Assembly: GCF_015062615.1 (NCBI RefSeq)
Contig: NZ_SUUH01000005.1
Location: 62,001 to 126,000 of the forward strand
DNA from: Denitrobacterium detoxificans
GTDB lineage: Bacteria > Actinomycetota > Coriobacteriia > Coriobacteriales > Eggerthellaceae
Length of the DNA stretch: 64,000 nt
Reading direction: 5' to 3'
The notes below the pieces were generated by a model, which saw only the letters and a list, made by a program, of their open reading frames with translations, searched no databases and was not told the DNA's origin. Below, one piece after another: positions 16,286 through 25,900 of the stretch. A program made the translations under genes and the position numbers. Position 1 is the first letter of the stretch; every line of letters starts with the position of its first letter.

Positions 16286-16972
16286 ATGCAAATACTGGTT
16301 GTAGAAGACGACATCCGCCTCGCTGATGCCCTTGCCACTATCCTGCGTAACAATGACTATCAGGTCGACGTGGTGAACGATGGCGAAGAGGGCCTGTATT
16401 ACGCCCAGAGCGGCATCTACGACTGCATCGTGCTCGACGTGATGCTTCCCCATAAGGACGGGTTCGAGATCTCGCAGCAGCTGCGTCGCGAGAAGAATCC
16501 CGTGCCCATTCTCATGCTCACCGCCCGTAGCGCTATCGCCGATAAGGTGGGTGGCCTGGACAGCGGCGCCGACGATTACATGACCAAGCCCTTTGCCCCC
16601 GTGGAACTCCTTGCGCGCATTCGTTCGCTTACGCGCAGGCAGGGCGATGTGGTGTTCGAGTCGCTGGAGTTCGGCAACGTGAAGCTCGATCTGGATACGT
16701 GCGAGCTTTCGTGTGGCGCGAAGAGCATTCGCCTGTCGCAGAAGGAATTCGCCATCATGAAAATCCTGCTGGCAAATCCCTCGCGCGTAACTTCGAAGGA
16801 AACGCTCATAACCAAGGTATGGGGCTACGATTCCTCTGCGGAAGATAACAATGTGGAAGCGTACATTTCCTTTCTGCGCAAGAAGCTCGATTTCGTAGGT
16901 TCGTCCGTGCATATCGAAACGCTACGCAAGCTTGGCTATCGCCTAAGGGACGACAATGGTGAAGACGCATAA
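16286..16972 (+). CDS. OmpR/PhoB-family response regulator
   Basis: 228 residues. The receiver domain carries the acidic pair D8/D9, phospho-acceptor D51 in IVLDVMLPHKDGFE, Thr in MLTARS and Lys in MTKPF. The C-terminal winged helix (near 128-225) includes LSQKEFAIMKILL and VEAYISFLRKKL, the OmpR/PhoB DNA-binding fold. It overlaps the histidine kinase by 17 bases, so the two are an obligate pair. Targets are unknown; nothing in the window shows an obvious direct-repeat PhoB-type box. Confidence 0.92.
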   Translation: MQILVVEDDIRLADALATILRNNDYQVDVVNDGEEGLYYAQSGIYDCIVLDVMLPHKDGFEISQQLRREKNPVPILMLTARSAIADKVGGLDSGADDYMTKPFAPVELLARIRSLTRRQGDVVFESLEFGNVKLDLDTCELSCGAKSIRLSQKEFAIMKILLANPSRVTSKETLITKVWGYDSSAEDNNVEAYISFLRKKLDFVGSSVHIETLRKLGYRLRDDNGEDA

Positions 16973-18461
16973 GAAACGCAAGGGGAACACGGCGTTCGAA
17001 GGCTTTCGCCGGAAGTTCGTCGTTACGAACATGGCGTTCGTACTCGTCGTTTTGGTGGCGGTGCTTTCTGCCGTGGGCGTGGCCAATTATTCGCAGCGTG
17101 TAAGCGAAGTGTACGATTCGTTGCAGCATCGCGTGGGCATGGATGTAGCGCAATCGAAGGCTTCGAACGCGGGTGGCGACGAAGTGAATTGGGGGAGCGT
17201 ACCCCCTGCGTCCACTACTCCACTCTCTGGGTCGGATGAATCTATTTCCGCAGGAAATGCGGGGGAGGGTACCCCCTCTGAAGCGAATGCTGCAAATTCT
17301 TCCGAAGCGGAATCGGGCCAGAGCGAACAAGCACCCAATGCTGCGGAGGGTGATGCGTCCCAGCAACCTAGCGGGGATGGTATCGACGGTGCCCAGATGG
17401 GCCGCGACGGCATAGGCAGCCAGATGGTGGCAACGTCCTCGTTTTCCGTTGACGCCGATAGTGGCGAGATAACCGTTCTCTCCGATACGCTTGGCATGGA
17501 TTCCGACGTGCTTGCCTCGGCTGCTTCCGTTGCGCAAGACGCCATTGCTGAGTCGGGCGAATCCATGGTCCAGGGGCATGCCGATGGTCTGGGGTACTAC
17601 TACCGCATCGAAAAGACCGAATCGGGGTACATGCTTGCCTTTGCGTCCGATACGTACGTAAGCCAGGGAACGCTTTCTCTGCTGGGTCCCTTCCTGCTTG
17701 CGGGCTTGGGTGCCTTGGCGGCCTTCTTCGTTGTGAGCGTGCTGCTTTCCAAGTGGGCGGTGCGCCCTGTGGAGCGTGCGTGGCGTCAGCAACAGCAGTT
17801 CATTGCCGATGCCAGCCACGAGCTGAAGACTCCGCTTACCGTGATTATCGCCAACGATTCCATTCTTGCCTCCCAGCCCGATGCCACGGTGGCGTCTCAG
17901 ATGCAGTGGATCGAAAGCACGGAAACCGAAGCGCGCCTCATGCAGGGCCTGGTAAACGACATGCTTTATTTGGCCCAGATGGAAGACGGGGAACGAGAGC
18001 ATGTGCTCAGTCGCTTGGATTTCAGCGATGTGGTGCAAAATGTCGCCCTACAATTCGAGAGCGTGGCATTCGAGCGCGGCGTGCTCATCGAAAACAGCAT
18101 CGCCCCCAACATGGAGGTCGAAGGCGATCAAATGCGCCTGATGCGCATGGTTGCCACGCTGGTCGACAACGCATGCAAGTACACGGAGTCGCATGGCTCG
18201 GTGCACCTGACGCTCGAAAAGCGCTCGCAGGTATGCCGTCTTTCGGTGCATAACAGCGGTGCACCCATTGCCCCCGACGACTTGCCGCATCTGTTCGACC
18301 GGTTCTATCGTGCCGACAAGGCGCGCACGTCGGGCAAGGGCGGATATGGCCTGGGTCTTTCCATTGCGAAGAGCATTGCCGAAGACCATGGCGGCACGAT
18401 TCGCGTGGCCAGTAGCGCTGCGGAAGGCACGACGTTCACGGTGGAATTGCCGCTTGCATAG
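16956..18461 (+). CDS. Membrane sensor histidine kinase
   Basis: 501 residues, starting at ATG 16956 with AAGGGA upstream inside the regulator gene. Two membrane helices (near 22-44 and 235-262) bracket an extracytoplasmic region of about 190 residues. Its first half (near 68-145) is Ser/Ala/Glu/Gly-rich low-complexity sequence and its second half looks folded (FSVDADSGEITVLSDTLG). HisKA has phospho-acceptor H288 in DASHELKTPLTVI. The ATPase domain shows N-box LVDNACKY and G-box GKGGYGLGLSIAKS. No canonical HAMP helix pair is obvious between the second helix and HisKA. The signal sensed is unknown; the disordered outer linker suggests reach through the cell wall. Confidence 0.9.
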   Translation: MVKTHKKRKGNTAFEGFRRKFVVTNMAFVLVVLVAVLSAVGVANYSQRVSEVYDSLQHRVGMDVAQSKASNAGGDEVNWGSVPPASTTPLSGSDESISAGNAGEGTPSEANAANSSEAESGQSEQAPNAAEGDASQQPSGDGIDGAQMGRDGIGSQMVATSSFSVDADSGEITVLSDTLGMDSDVLASAASVAQDAIAESGESMVQGHADGLGYYYRIEKTESGYMLAFASDTYVSQGTLSLLGPFLLAGLGALAAFFVVSVLLSKWAVRPVERAWRQQQQFIADASHELKTPLTVIIANDSILASQPDATVASQMQWIESTETEARLMQGLVNDMLYLAQMEDGEREHVLSRLDFSDVVQNVALQFESVAFERGVLIENSIAPNMEVEGDQMRLMRMVATLVDNACKYTESHGSVHLTLEKRSQVCRLSVHNSGAPIAPDDLPHLFDRFYRADKARTSGKGGYGLGLSIAKSIAEDHGGTIRVASSAAEGTTFTVELPLA

Positions 18462-18735
18462 CAGTCTTGCTTACCTGTTGCAGGCGTCCTGTCCCGTGTG
18501 GTGGGATGGGACGCCGTTGCGTTTTCCCAGGTCATATCTGCCGTTTTAGGAGAGGCCGTTAATTGGTCCCTGTAGGGCGTCTTTTCGGGCTGTATTCGTT
18601 CATCCATTCTCCATTTGGAGCATGGATTCGCATGCTTTTTCCTAACTCGTTTTCTACCTGGGCAAATGAATTATTCTTTACGAAATGGCCACAAAACTTA
18701 TTGTGCGTGCAGCCAGTCAGATACCTCACCACTAA

Positions 18736-18755
18736 AAGTTAGTGCTTCCTAATTA
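18736..18755 (+). promoter_or_regulatory. Shared 20-bp dyad operator, site 1
   Basis: AAGTTAG-N6-CTAATTA. The same 7-6-7 arrangement occurs at 29334 and 54595. It overlaps the expected -35 for a TATAGT -10 at 18769-18774, as a repressor site would. Between 18462 and 18735 I see no gene or clear structure. Confidence 0.55.
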
Positions 18756-18768
18756 CCGCGAGCTTCGC

Positions 18769-18774
18769 TATAGT
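18769..18774 (+). promoter_or_regulatory. Candidate -10 for the first haem-region operon
   Basis: TATAGT lies just downstream of the dyad operator and 97 bases upstream of the start, leaving a leader that contains the hairpin at 18807. Confidence 0.4.
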
Positions 18775-18806
18775 ACCGAGCTTGTGTGTGTCTAGGACGA
18801 TTTTGC

Positions 18807-18847
18807 AACGCCCCCGCGACCGTGCACTTTTGTGTCGCGGGGGCGTT
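18807..18847 (+). promoter_or_regulatory. 14-bp stem-loop in the 5' leader
   Basis: AACGCCCCCGCGAC (18807-18820) pairs perfectly with GTCGCGGGGGCGTT (18834-18847) around a 13-base loop. It ends about ten bases before the ribosome site of the gene starting at 18871. No T-run follows, so it is not a terminator; it may stabilise the mRNA or tune translation. Confidence 0.55.
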
Positions 18848-18870
18848 GTGAAGTTGCAAGGAAGGTTGAT

Positions 18871-21800
18871 GTGCGTATGCAAGCTGTGCGAAAGGGAAGT
18901 GCGCGATTCGCGGCCGCTATTGCGGCAGCTGTCTGCGCAGTGGCTGTGTCGTTGGTGGTAAGCGCCGTTCCCGCGTTTGCTGTGGAGTACTCCAACGGAA
19001 ATACTGCGTTTAGCTGGGCTAAGCAGATGACGGGGTTGGGCGATTCCTCGAAGTCGTCTTTCACGTCTACGACGGAGACGGCCCCTGCGCTCGATAACAT
19101 CAGCGCACTCGCGAAGAAGGGAAGCGGCCTCGTCGCCTTCGGCACGATTACTTCCGCAACTGACTCGACGCTGGCACCCGCATCGGTGCTTGCCGCTCAG
19201 AGCACGACGGAGGATAGCGACGCGGGCGTCATTGTCTACGATGCCAGTCATGCGGAAGTTGCGCGCTACACCGTTGGTGGCTCGCAGGCTGACTCTTTCG
19301 TGGATGGCCTGGTTGATGCCAATGGCAACATTGTCGCAGTTGGCTCCACGCAGTCTGCTGATGGTGACTTTTCCGCTCGCGCAAGCGAAAAACATCAGGA
19401 CGGCATGCTGTGCCGCATTGACGCGAACGGCAACAAGCAGGTTGTTCTTCTGGGAGGCGCCGATAAGGGCTGCTTCACGAGCGTCACCGAAGTGGACGAC
19501 GGCTACATCGTGGTCGGTTTCGTTCAGGACGCAGGTGATTTGGCCGACACGCTGGGCAAGTCTGCTACGGATCGCGATGCGATTATCGCGAAGTACAGCA
19601 AGGATGACCTGAGCCTCGTGTGGATCAAGGCCTTTGGCGGTTCGAGTAAGACGGGTTATGACGACTTCCATGATGTCATGGCCACCGACGATGGCGGCAT
19701 CATCGTGGTGGGCGAGGTTGCATCTACGGATGATTCTTATGATACGGCCACTAAGTATGGTAATGCGTTTCCTGTTTCCGCAGATGGATCACGCGACTCC
19801 ATCGTCGTCAAGTTTGCCTTGAAGGACGTCAATTCCACTGTTGGCGGCGCTGATCCCGACTTGGCGATCGAATGGTCCGTGTGCGAGGGCATGAACGGCG
19901 CCAAGAACGATTGCCTCATTTCCGTTGCCTACGCTAATGGCCTTAACTCGGACGAAGGTTATGTGGTGTCGGGTCGTACTAAATCCGTTACCGATACGCA
20001 TAATGACACCAAGGACAAATCTTACATTGCGAAGATTTCCGCTGCGGGCCAGCTGACTGCTTCGAACGTTCTGGGCGATGGCTCCGAGAGTGCTGCCGAA
20101 GAAGTGACGGCATGCAATGGCGGCTTCCTGGTTGCGGGCTTTTACAAGGCTGCTGCTGGCGATTTCGCGGGCTGCTCCGAATTCCAGGCAGGTGATCGCG
20201 ATGTGTACGTTGTGTACCTGGACAATTCTCTGAATGTGCAGAAGATCTCGAGCTTTGGCGGCACGGGTAAGGATAGTGCTCTTGCCCTGCTTGCTACCGA
20301 CAATGGCTATGTTGTAGGTGGTAACTACACCAGCCCCAATGGCGAATTTTTGGGCCTGCCTCTGGCAGGTGGCGCCGATGGCTTCCTAATGGGCATTGAA
20401 TCTACGAGCGTTCAGCCTTCCGTGACGGGTACCTACACGATGGGTGTTGGCCTGTACAAGGCTTCCGACCCCACGTCGCTTTCCATGGCAGCACCTTCCC
20501 TGTACGAAGATGCCTACATCGAGGAAGCAGGCGATTCTCTGAGCGTGACGCTCTACTTCACGAACGCCGTTATCAACGGGTACAGCTTTGTGTCCCGTTC
20601 GCTGACCACCGCTACGTACGATCGCGCTGGCGACGGCACGATGGTGGCCATGTCGAGCACTTCGTACGACGAGTCCACGCAGGTGCGCTCCTACACCATG
20701 ACCCTCAAGGAAAGCGACCTTACGCGTGAAGGCGGCATCAAGTTGCATGTGAACGGCATGATGACCGATGAGGGCCAGGACCTGGCTCTGAAGTTCGATC
20801 CCTCCACTCGCGAAGAGGGCGCCTCGGCGCCGGTGTTCCCCGAGATCACGGTGGAAGTAGATAACTTTGCCACGGGTTCCGTGCTTTCCATGGCGGGTAC
20901 CAGCAGCGACGTTCCTGCCGACATGGCGGTGAACGAAGATGGCGACATTCTGGTTGCGGGCACCACGCAGTCGAATGACCATGATTTCGCTACGCGCGGT
21001 ACGTCCACGCAGAGTGGCTTCGTTGAGAGCTTCACGTATGACGATCAGAAGCAGGAGCTGGTAAAGACTGCGTTGGTTGCGATGCTGGAAAACGCGAAGA
21101 GCGTGAGCGTGGCCGATATCGTGGTGGCCGAAGACGGCGGCTACTACGTTACGGGTCGCTACTCCGAATCCACGAGCGACCTTACGGGCATGTTCGCCGA
21201 TGCGAAGACGTCGCTCATCTCTTCGGCTGATGGTCAGGCGAATGCCTTTGTCGCAAAGTTCGATAGTTCCAACAAGGTCGTTTGGGTCAATGGGCCCGTG
21301 TCTTCGGCTACGACCGACGGCAAGGCCGTTGCCCCTACGAGCGATGGTGGCTGCATCGTGGTCATGCAGGTAGTGGGCGCGGGCTTCACGGGCGATTATG
21401 CCGATGAGGCATCGGGTCCGGTATTCACCGTGGTGCAGCGTTACGCTGCCGACGGTTCCAAGGGCTGGAGCAAGGTGCTGGCAAAGCAGCTGGTGGCCGG
21501 CTATGACATTGCCCAGCTTTCCGATGGCAGTTTCGCCGTGACAGGCATGGAGCATGCAAGCGCCACGGGTGAGGGTTGCCCGTTCGCTGGCTGCGAGTAC
21601 TATGGCGGCCAGTACGATATCTTCGTAATGGACTTCGCCGATGTGAGCAGCACGGAATATGCTGTGAAGTGGGCTTCTACGTACGGCGGCACCTCCGATG
21701 GCAGCGACCAGGAAAGCCCCTCGCGTATCGTGGCCACTGAAGATGGCGGCTTCATCCTGGTGGGCAATACGGCTTCCACGGGTGGCACCTGGGGAGACAG

Positions 21801-22890
21801 CTCGCTCGGCAATAGCAATGCCTTCGTTCTCAAGTGCAATGCCGCAGGTTCTGTCGCGTGGTCGAACATTCTGCAGTCCACGGGTTGGGGATCTGCCAAT
21901 GGCGCCGCCGAGACCGATGACTACTATGTCGTGGTGGGCGAAACCGAGGGCAATGACTACGTATTCAAGGGCCTGAACAAGGGCGATGCCGATGCCTTCG
22001 TTGCCTGGTACAGCAAGGACACGGGCGAGTGCGTGAACGTGAAGACGCTGGGTGGCTCGAACACCGATAGCGCCACTGCGGTTGCCTACGCGAACGGCAC
22101 GACGTACATCCTCATGGACAGCAATTCCAACGATGGTGACATGGCCAATAAGAACGTGGGCGGCAAGGACGGCTATCTGATCAGCGTTGCTTCCAATGCC
22201 GACACGACGGCGCTTCAGGCGGCCATCGCCTCCGCACAGACTGCTTCCGCTGACGTGGTTGTTTCCTCTCAGGCGGGCGCCGACGTCGAGCCCACGGCGA
22301 AGTGGGTAAGCGCCGAGGCTCAGCAGGCGCTTGACGATGCCGTTGCTGCTGGCAAGGCGCTTATTGGCGTGCCCGGCGTTTCGCAGAGCGAAGTCGATGC
22401 GGCGACCCAGTCCATTACCGAGGCCGTTGCGGCATACGCCCCTGCTGCGGGCACCAAGGCACAGGAAGAGCCTGCTCAGGAAACCAATAGCATGTATCGC
22501 ATGTACAACCCGAATTCGGGTGAGCATTTCTACACGGCCGTGGCTTCCGAGCGCGACCACTTGAAGCAGGTGGGCTGGACGTACGAGGGTGTTGCCTGGG
22601 AAGCTCCCGTGAAGAGCGAGCATCCGGTGTATCGCCTCTACAACCCCAATGGCGGCGATCATCACTACACCATGAGCGAGGAAGAGCGCGATGGCCTGAT
22701 TGTGCTGGGCTGGAGGTACGAGGGCATCGGATGGTATTCAGACGATGACGAATCCGTTCCCCTGTACCGTCTGTACAACCCGAATGCCGATACCGGATCG
22801 CATCACTACACCATGAGCGCGGAAGAACGCGATGGCCTGACGAAGCTCGGCTGGCAATTCGAGGGAATTGGCTGGTATGGCGTTAATTAG
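18871..22890 (+). CDS. Secreted beta-propeller/NEAT-like surface protein with DUF5648 triple repeat
   Basis: About 1339 residues with a signal peptide ending at VPAFA. Residues 30-510 and 665-1105 are repeats of the type DGGIIVVGEVASTDD or DNGYVVGGNYTSPNG, spaced 50-60 residues apart, as in secreted beta-propellers. Between them, near 512-662, is a NEAT-like domain (TYTMGVGLYKA, then LSMAAPSL and SLSVTLYF). A helical FIVAR-like segment (near 1108-1195) and three DUF5648 repeats (1208-1339) end the protein. The start is GTG 18871, five bases after AAGGAAGG; ATG 18877 is an alternative. The longer frame from 18832 begins inside the leader hairpin. It is probably a surface haem- or haemoprotein-binding protein, though the NEAT call is by eye and key haem ligands are not confirmed. 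Confidence 0.78.
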   Translation: MRMQAVRKGSARFAAAIAAAVCAVAVSLVVSAVPAFAVEYSNGNTAFSWAKQMTGLGDSSKSSFTSTTETAPALDNISALAKKGSGLVAFGTITSATDSTLAPASVLAAQSTTEDSDAGVIVYDASHAEVARYTVGGSQADSFVDGLVDANGNIVAVGSTQSADGDFSARASEKHQDGMLCRIDANGNKQVVLLGGADKGCFTSVTEVDDGYIVVGFVQDAGDLADTLGKSATDRDAIIAKYSKDDLSLVWIKAFGGSSKTGYDDFHDVMATDDGGIIVVGEVASTDDSYDTATKYGNAFPVSADGSRDSIVVKFALKDVNSTVGGADPDLAIEWSVCEGMNGAKNDCLISVAYANGLNSDEGYVVSGRTKSVTDTHNDTKDKSYIAKISAAGQLTASNVLGDGSESAAEEVTACNGGFLVAGFYKAAAGDFAGCSEFQAGDRDVYVVYLDNSLNVQKISSFGGTGKDSALALLATDNGYVVGGNYTSPNGEFLGLPLAGGADGFLMGIESTSVQPSVTGTYTMGVGLYKASDPTSLSMAAPSLYEDAYIEEAGDSLSVTLYFTNAVINGYSFVSRSLTTATYDRAGDGTMVAMSSTSYDESTQVRSYTMTLKESDLTREGGIKLHVNGMMTDEGQDLALKFDPSTREEGASAPVFPEITVEVDNFATGSVLSMAGTSSDVPADMAVNEDGDILVAGTTQSNDHDFATRGTSTQSGFVESFTYDDQKQELVKTALVAMLENAKSVSVADIVVAEDGGYYVTGRYSESTSDLTGMFADAKTSLISSADGQANAFVAKFDSSNKVVWVNGPVSSATTDGKAVAPTSDGGCIVVMQVVGAGFTGDYADEASGPVFTVVQRYAADGSKGWSKVLAKQLVAGYDIAQLSDGSFAVTGMEHASATGEGCPFAGCEYYGGQYDIFVMDFADVSSTEYAVKWASTYGGTSDGSDQESPSRIVATEDGGFILVGNTASTGGTWGDSSLGNSNAFVLKCNAAGSVAWSNILQSTGWGSANGAAETDDYYVVVGETEGNDYVFKGLNKGDADAFVAWYSKDTGECVNVKTLGGSNTDSATAVAYANGTTYILMDSNSNDGDMANKNVGGKDGYLISVASNADTTALQAAIASAQTASADVVVSSQAGADVEPTAKWVSAEAQQALDDAVAAGKALIGVPGVSQSEVDAATQSITEAVAAYAPAAGTKAQEEPAQETNSMYRMYNPNSGEHFYTAVASERDHLKQVGWTYEGVAWEAPVKSEHPVYRLYNPNGGDHHYTMSEEERDGLIVLGWRYEGIGWYSDDDESVPLYRLYNPNADTGSHHYTMSAEERDGLTKLGWQFEGIGWYGVN

Positions 22891-22917
22891 GCAGGTTGCA
22901 AGGTAGATGAATCGAAT

Positions 22918-22947
22918 GCCGACCAGGGGAGTGCGCCTCTGGTCGGC
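22918..22947 (+). terminator. Intercistronic hairpin between the propeller and subtilase genes
   Basis: GCCGACCAG (22918-22926) pairs with CTGGTCGGC (22939-22947), followed by TTCGTCGTTG. The T-run is weak, so it is more likely a partial terminator or processing hairpin that lowers expression of the downstream gene. Confidence 0.45.
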
Positions 22948-22981
22948 TTCGTCGTTGAATTGAGGCAATAGGAGGAAGTTC

Positions 22982-25900
22982 GTGGGAATGAAGTTTGGTC
23001 GATATGGAATGCGCTTCGCGTGCGTTCTGGCGCTCGCTGGCTCTCTTGCCATCCCCTCGCAGGCGGCCTTGGCGCAGGATGCCGCCGAGTCGCAGGCGTC
23101 GGGCAGCGCGGTGCTCTCTTCGGTGAGTGCTGACACGCTGCTTACCTACGCAGGTGGCGAAGAGGATTCCGCTGCCGAAGCCTCTTCGGAAGAGCAGGCT
23201 GAAGACGGCCTGGTCACGATAATCGTGCAGCTGTATCCGCAAGAGGAGAGCACGGGCTTTTTCGGCTTGTTCGCCCAGAGCGATTCCGACCGTCATGCTT
23301 CGGTGAAGGCTACCATTCGTTCGTTGGCTTCGGGTGGGGATACGGGCCTGTTCGGGTTCCTTACGACGCAGTCTGATGCGAGCGATTCCCTCATCGAGCT
23401 GTGGGACTACTACAACGTCATGGATGGCTTTGCCGTGAAGGCGCCCGCTTCTGTGCTCTCCGACATTCAGGCGCTTCCCGAGGTAAAGAACGCCTTCATC
23501 GAGCAGTCGTTTTCCGTTGAGGAAGACGCCGAAGGCGATAACGCCGTCGACCTTGCCGCTCAGAGCGACTCGCTGAGTGCGCAGGAGAGCACGTGGGTGC
23601 GCAATCAGGCTACGCTTGCCATGGGCAACGTGGATGGCGTAACCGAGTCAGGTGCGGGCCAGCTCATTGCCGTTATCGACTCGTCCATCCAGGATAGCCA
23701 CATTGCGTTTTCTGGCGATATGGACGATGACTCCCTCGCATATTCGGAAGAGGGCATTGCCGCCGTTCGCAGTCAGCTTTCCCAGGGTGGCCAGGAAGCG
23801 CGCTACGTGAGCGAGAAGATTCCCTTCTGGTACAACTACGGCATGAAGACCAGCTCGTACGCTACGCCCATGTCGAGCCATGGCACGCACGTGGCGGGTA
23901 TCGCCGCGGCGAATGCGGGTCAGACGCTGGGCGTTGCCCCCGGTGCGCAGATTGCCGCTATGGGTGTGGACACGAATGGAGCGATCTACGAATCGAATCT
24001 CCTTGCCGCGCTTGATGATTGCGCGGTGCTTGCCCCCGATGTGGTGAACATGTCGTTGGGTTCCGACGGTGGCTTTTCCGATGAGGCGTCGAGCACGTAT
24101 GCCGACTGCTTGGAAACGCTGCGCTCGAAGGGTTGTACGGTGTGCGTTTCCCAGGGCAATGCGTATACGTCCATGGGCGAGGGCGGAACCATCTCGTCTT
24201 CCAACCCCGATTACGGCATCGTTTCCGACCCCGCTTCCCTTACGGCGTCGCTGGCCGTTGCCAGCGTCGACAACGCCGTGGGTGGTACGTATTTCACGCT
24301 CGACGATGGTATGCAGATTGAATATTGCCAGGCAACGGGCGGAACGAACACGACGGTGAAGGAATTCTCCGACCTGGCCAACGGCACCTATGCGCTGTTC
24401 GACGCCCACGAGGGCTCTACGTCGGATGTCGCCCAATTGGTGGAGGATGTTCAGCAGGCGGGTGTGAGCCCCGCGCAGATCTGCGTGCTGGTTGATGAGG
24501 GCAATATGTTCCTCGAGCCCACGCAGGAACGCGTTTCGCGCATTCGCGGCCAGCTTGGCGTGGCGGCCATTATCGTGCGCCAGTCGAGCGACACGCTTTC
24601 CGCTGTGAGCATCGGTACAGTGAACAATGTGCCGGTTATCAGCGTGAACGCCACGAGTGGCCAGGCCCTTACCGAGGCTGCCGCGGCTGGCCGTTCCATG
24701 AATTTGGTGCAGGGGCTTACGCTGCCCGTCTCGACTAACTACACGGCAAGCGATTATTCTAGCTGGGGCGTTACCCCCGAGCTGACGCTCAAGCCCGAGA
24801 TCTCCGCTCCGGGTGGCAATATCTATTCTTCCGTGTCTTCTGCTTCCAGCGCCGAAGCGTATGGTCGCAAGTCGGGTACGTCCATGGCCTCGCCCTATAT
24901 CGCGGGTGCTTCCGCCCTGGTGCAGCAGTATGTCGAGACCGACGCGAAGTTTGCCAGCCTCTCGAGCGAGGAGAAGGGCAGCCTGATAACGCAGCTGCTC
25001 ATGGGCACGGCGCGCCCGTTGGTAGATGAATCGCAGGACAACAGCTACTATTCGCCGCGCAAACAGGGTGCGGGTATGGTTGACGTGGCGGCTGCTACCT
25101 CCACCGACGTGTACGTGACGGTGGATGGTGCCGCTGATGCTTCTCGTCCGAAGGCCGAGTTGGGCGATAGCGATGCGGGAGCGTGGACGTTCACGGTTAC
25201 GCTGCACAACGTGGGCAGCGAAAGCAGGTCGTTTGGTCTTTCCACGGCGGCTCTGTCCGATGCGATGAGCGCCGACGACTCGTCGTTTGCTCTGTCCTCG
25301 ATCAACTACGCGGGCAATGGCATAAACGTGACGTATGGTGGCGACGCCCATGAGGGATCCGTTACGGTGCCCGCAGGTGGCCAGGCAAGCGTTTCGGTGT
25401 CTCTGTCTTGTTCGCCCGAACTTCGTTCTCACCTGCTTTCCCTTGCCGAAAACGGCACGTATGTCGATGGCTTCGCAATGTTTACGTCTGCCGATGGTGG
25501 CGTGAACCTGTCGGTCCCGTTCCTGGCGTTTCTAGGTGATTGGGCTGCGGCGAGTGCGTTCGATGCTGCCGTTTCCGATGTGCAGAGCGGCACGGCGAGC
25601 GCCTCGCTTTCGGCAGGTTGCTTGCTGAATGCCAATACGCTCACTGCATTGGGCGTAAACCCCTTGCTTGATAGCGCGACGATTCAGAGTGCGCGCACGA
25701 ACGTTTCCCTTATCGACGAGAGCAAGTACGTACTGTCCTCGTCTTCGGCCTCTTCGGCCCCCAATAAGGTGATGCCGGCAACGTCGCTGCTGCGTAATGC
25801 CTCGTCGATGGCGTATTCGTATGTCGATGCGTCGGGGAATGCGAAGACCTATGAGTACGCGTACGTGTCGAAGAGCAATACGAATGAGGGGCATACGTTC

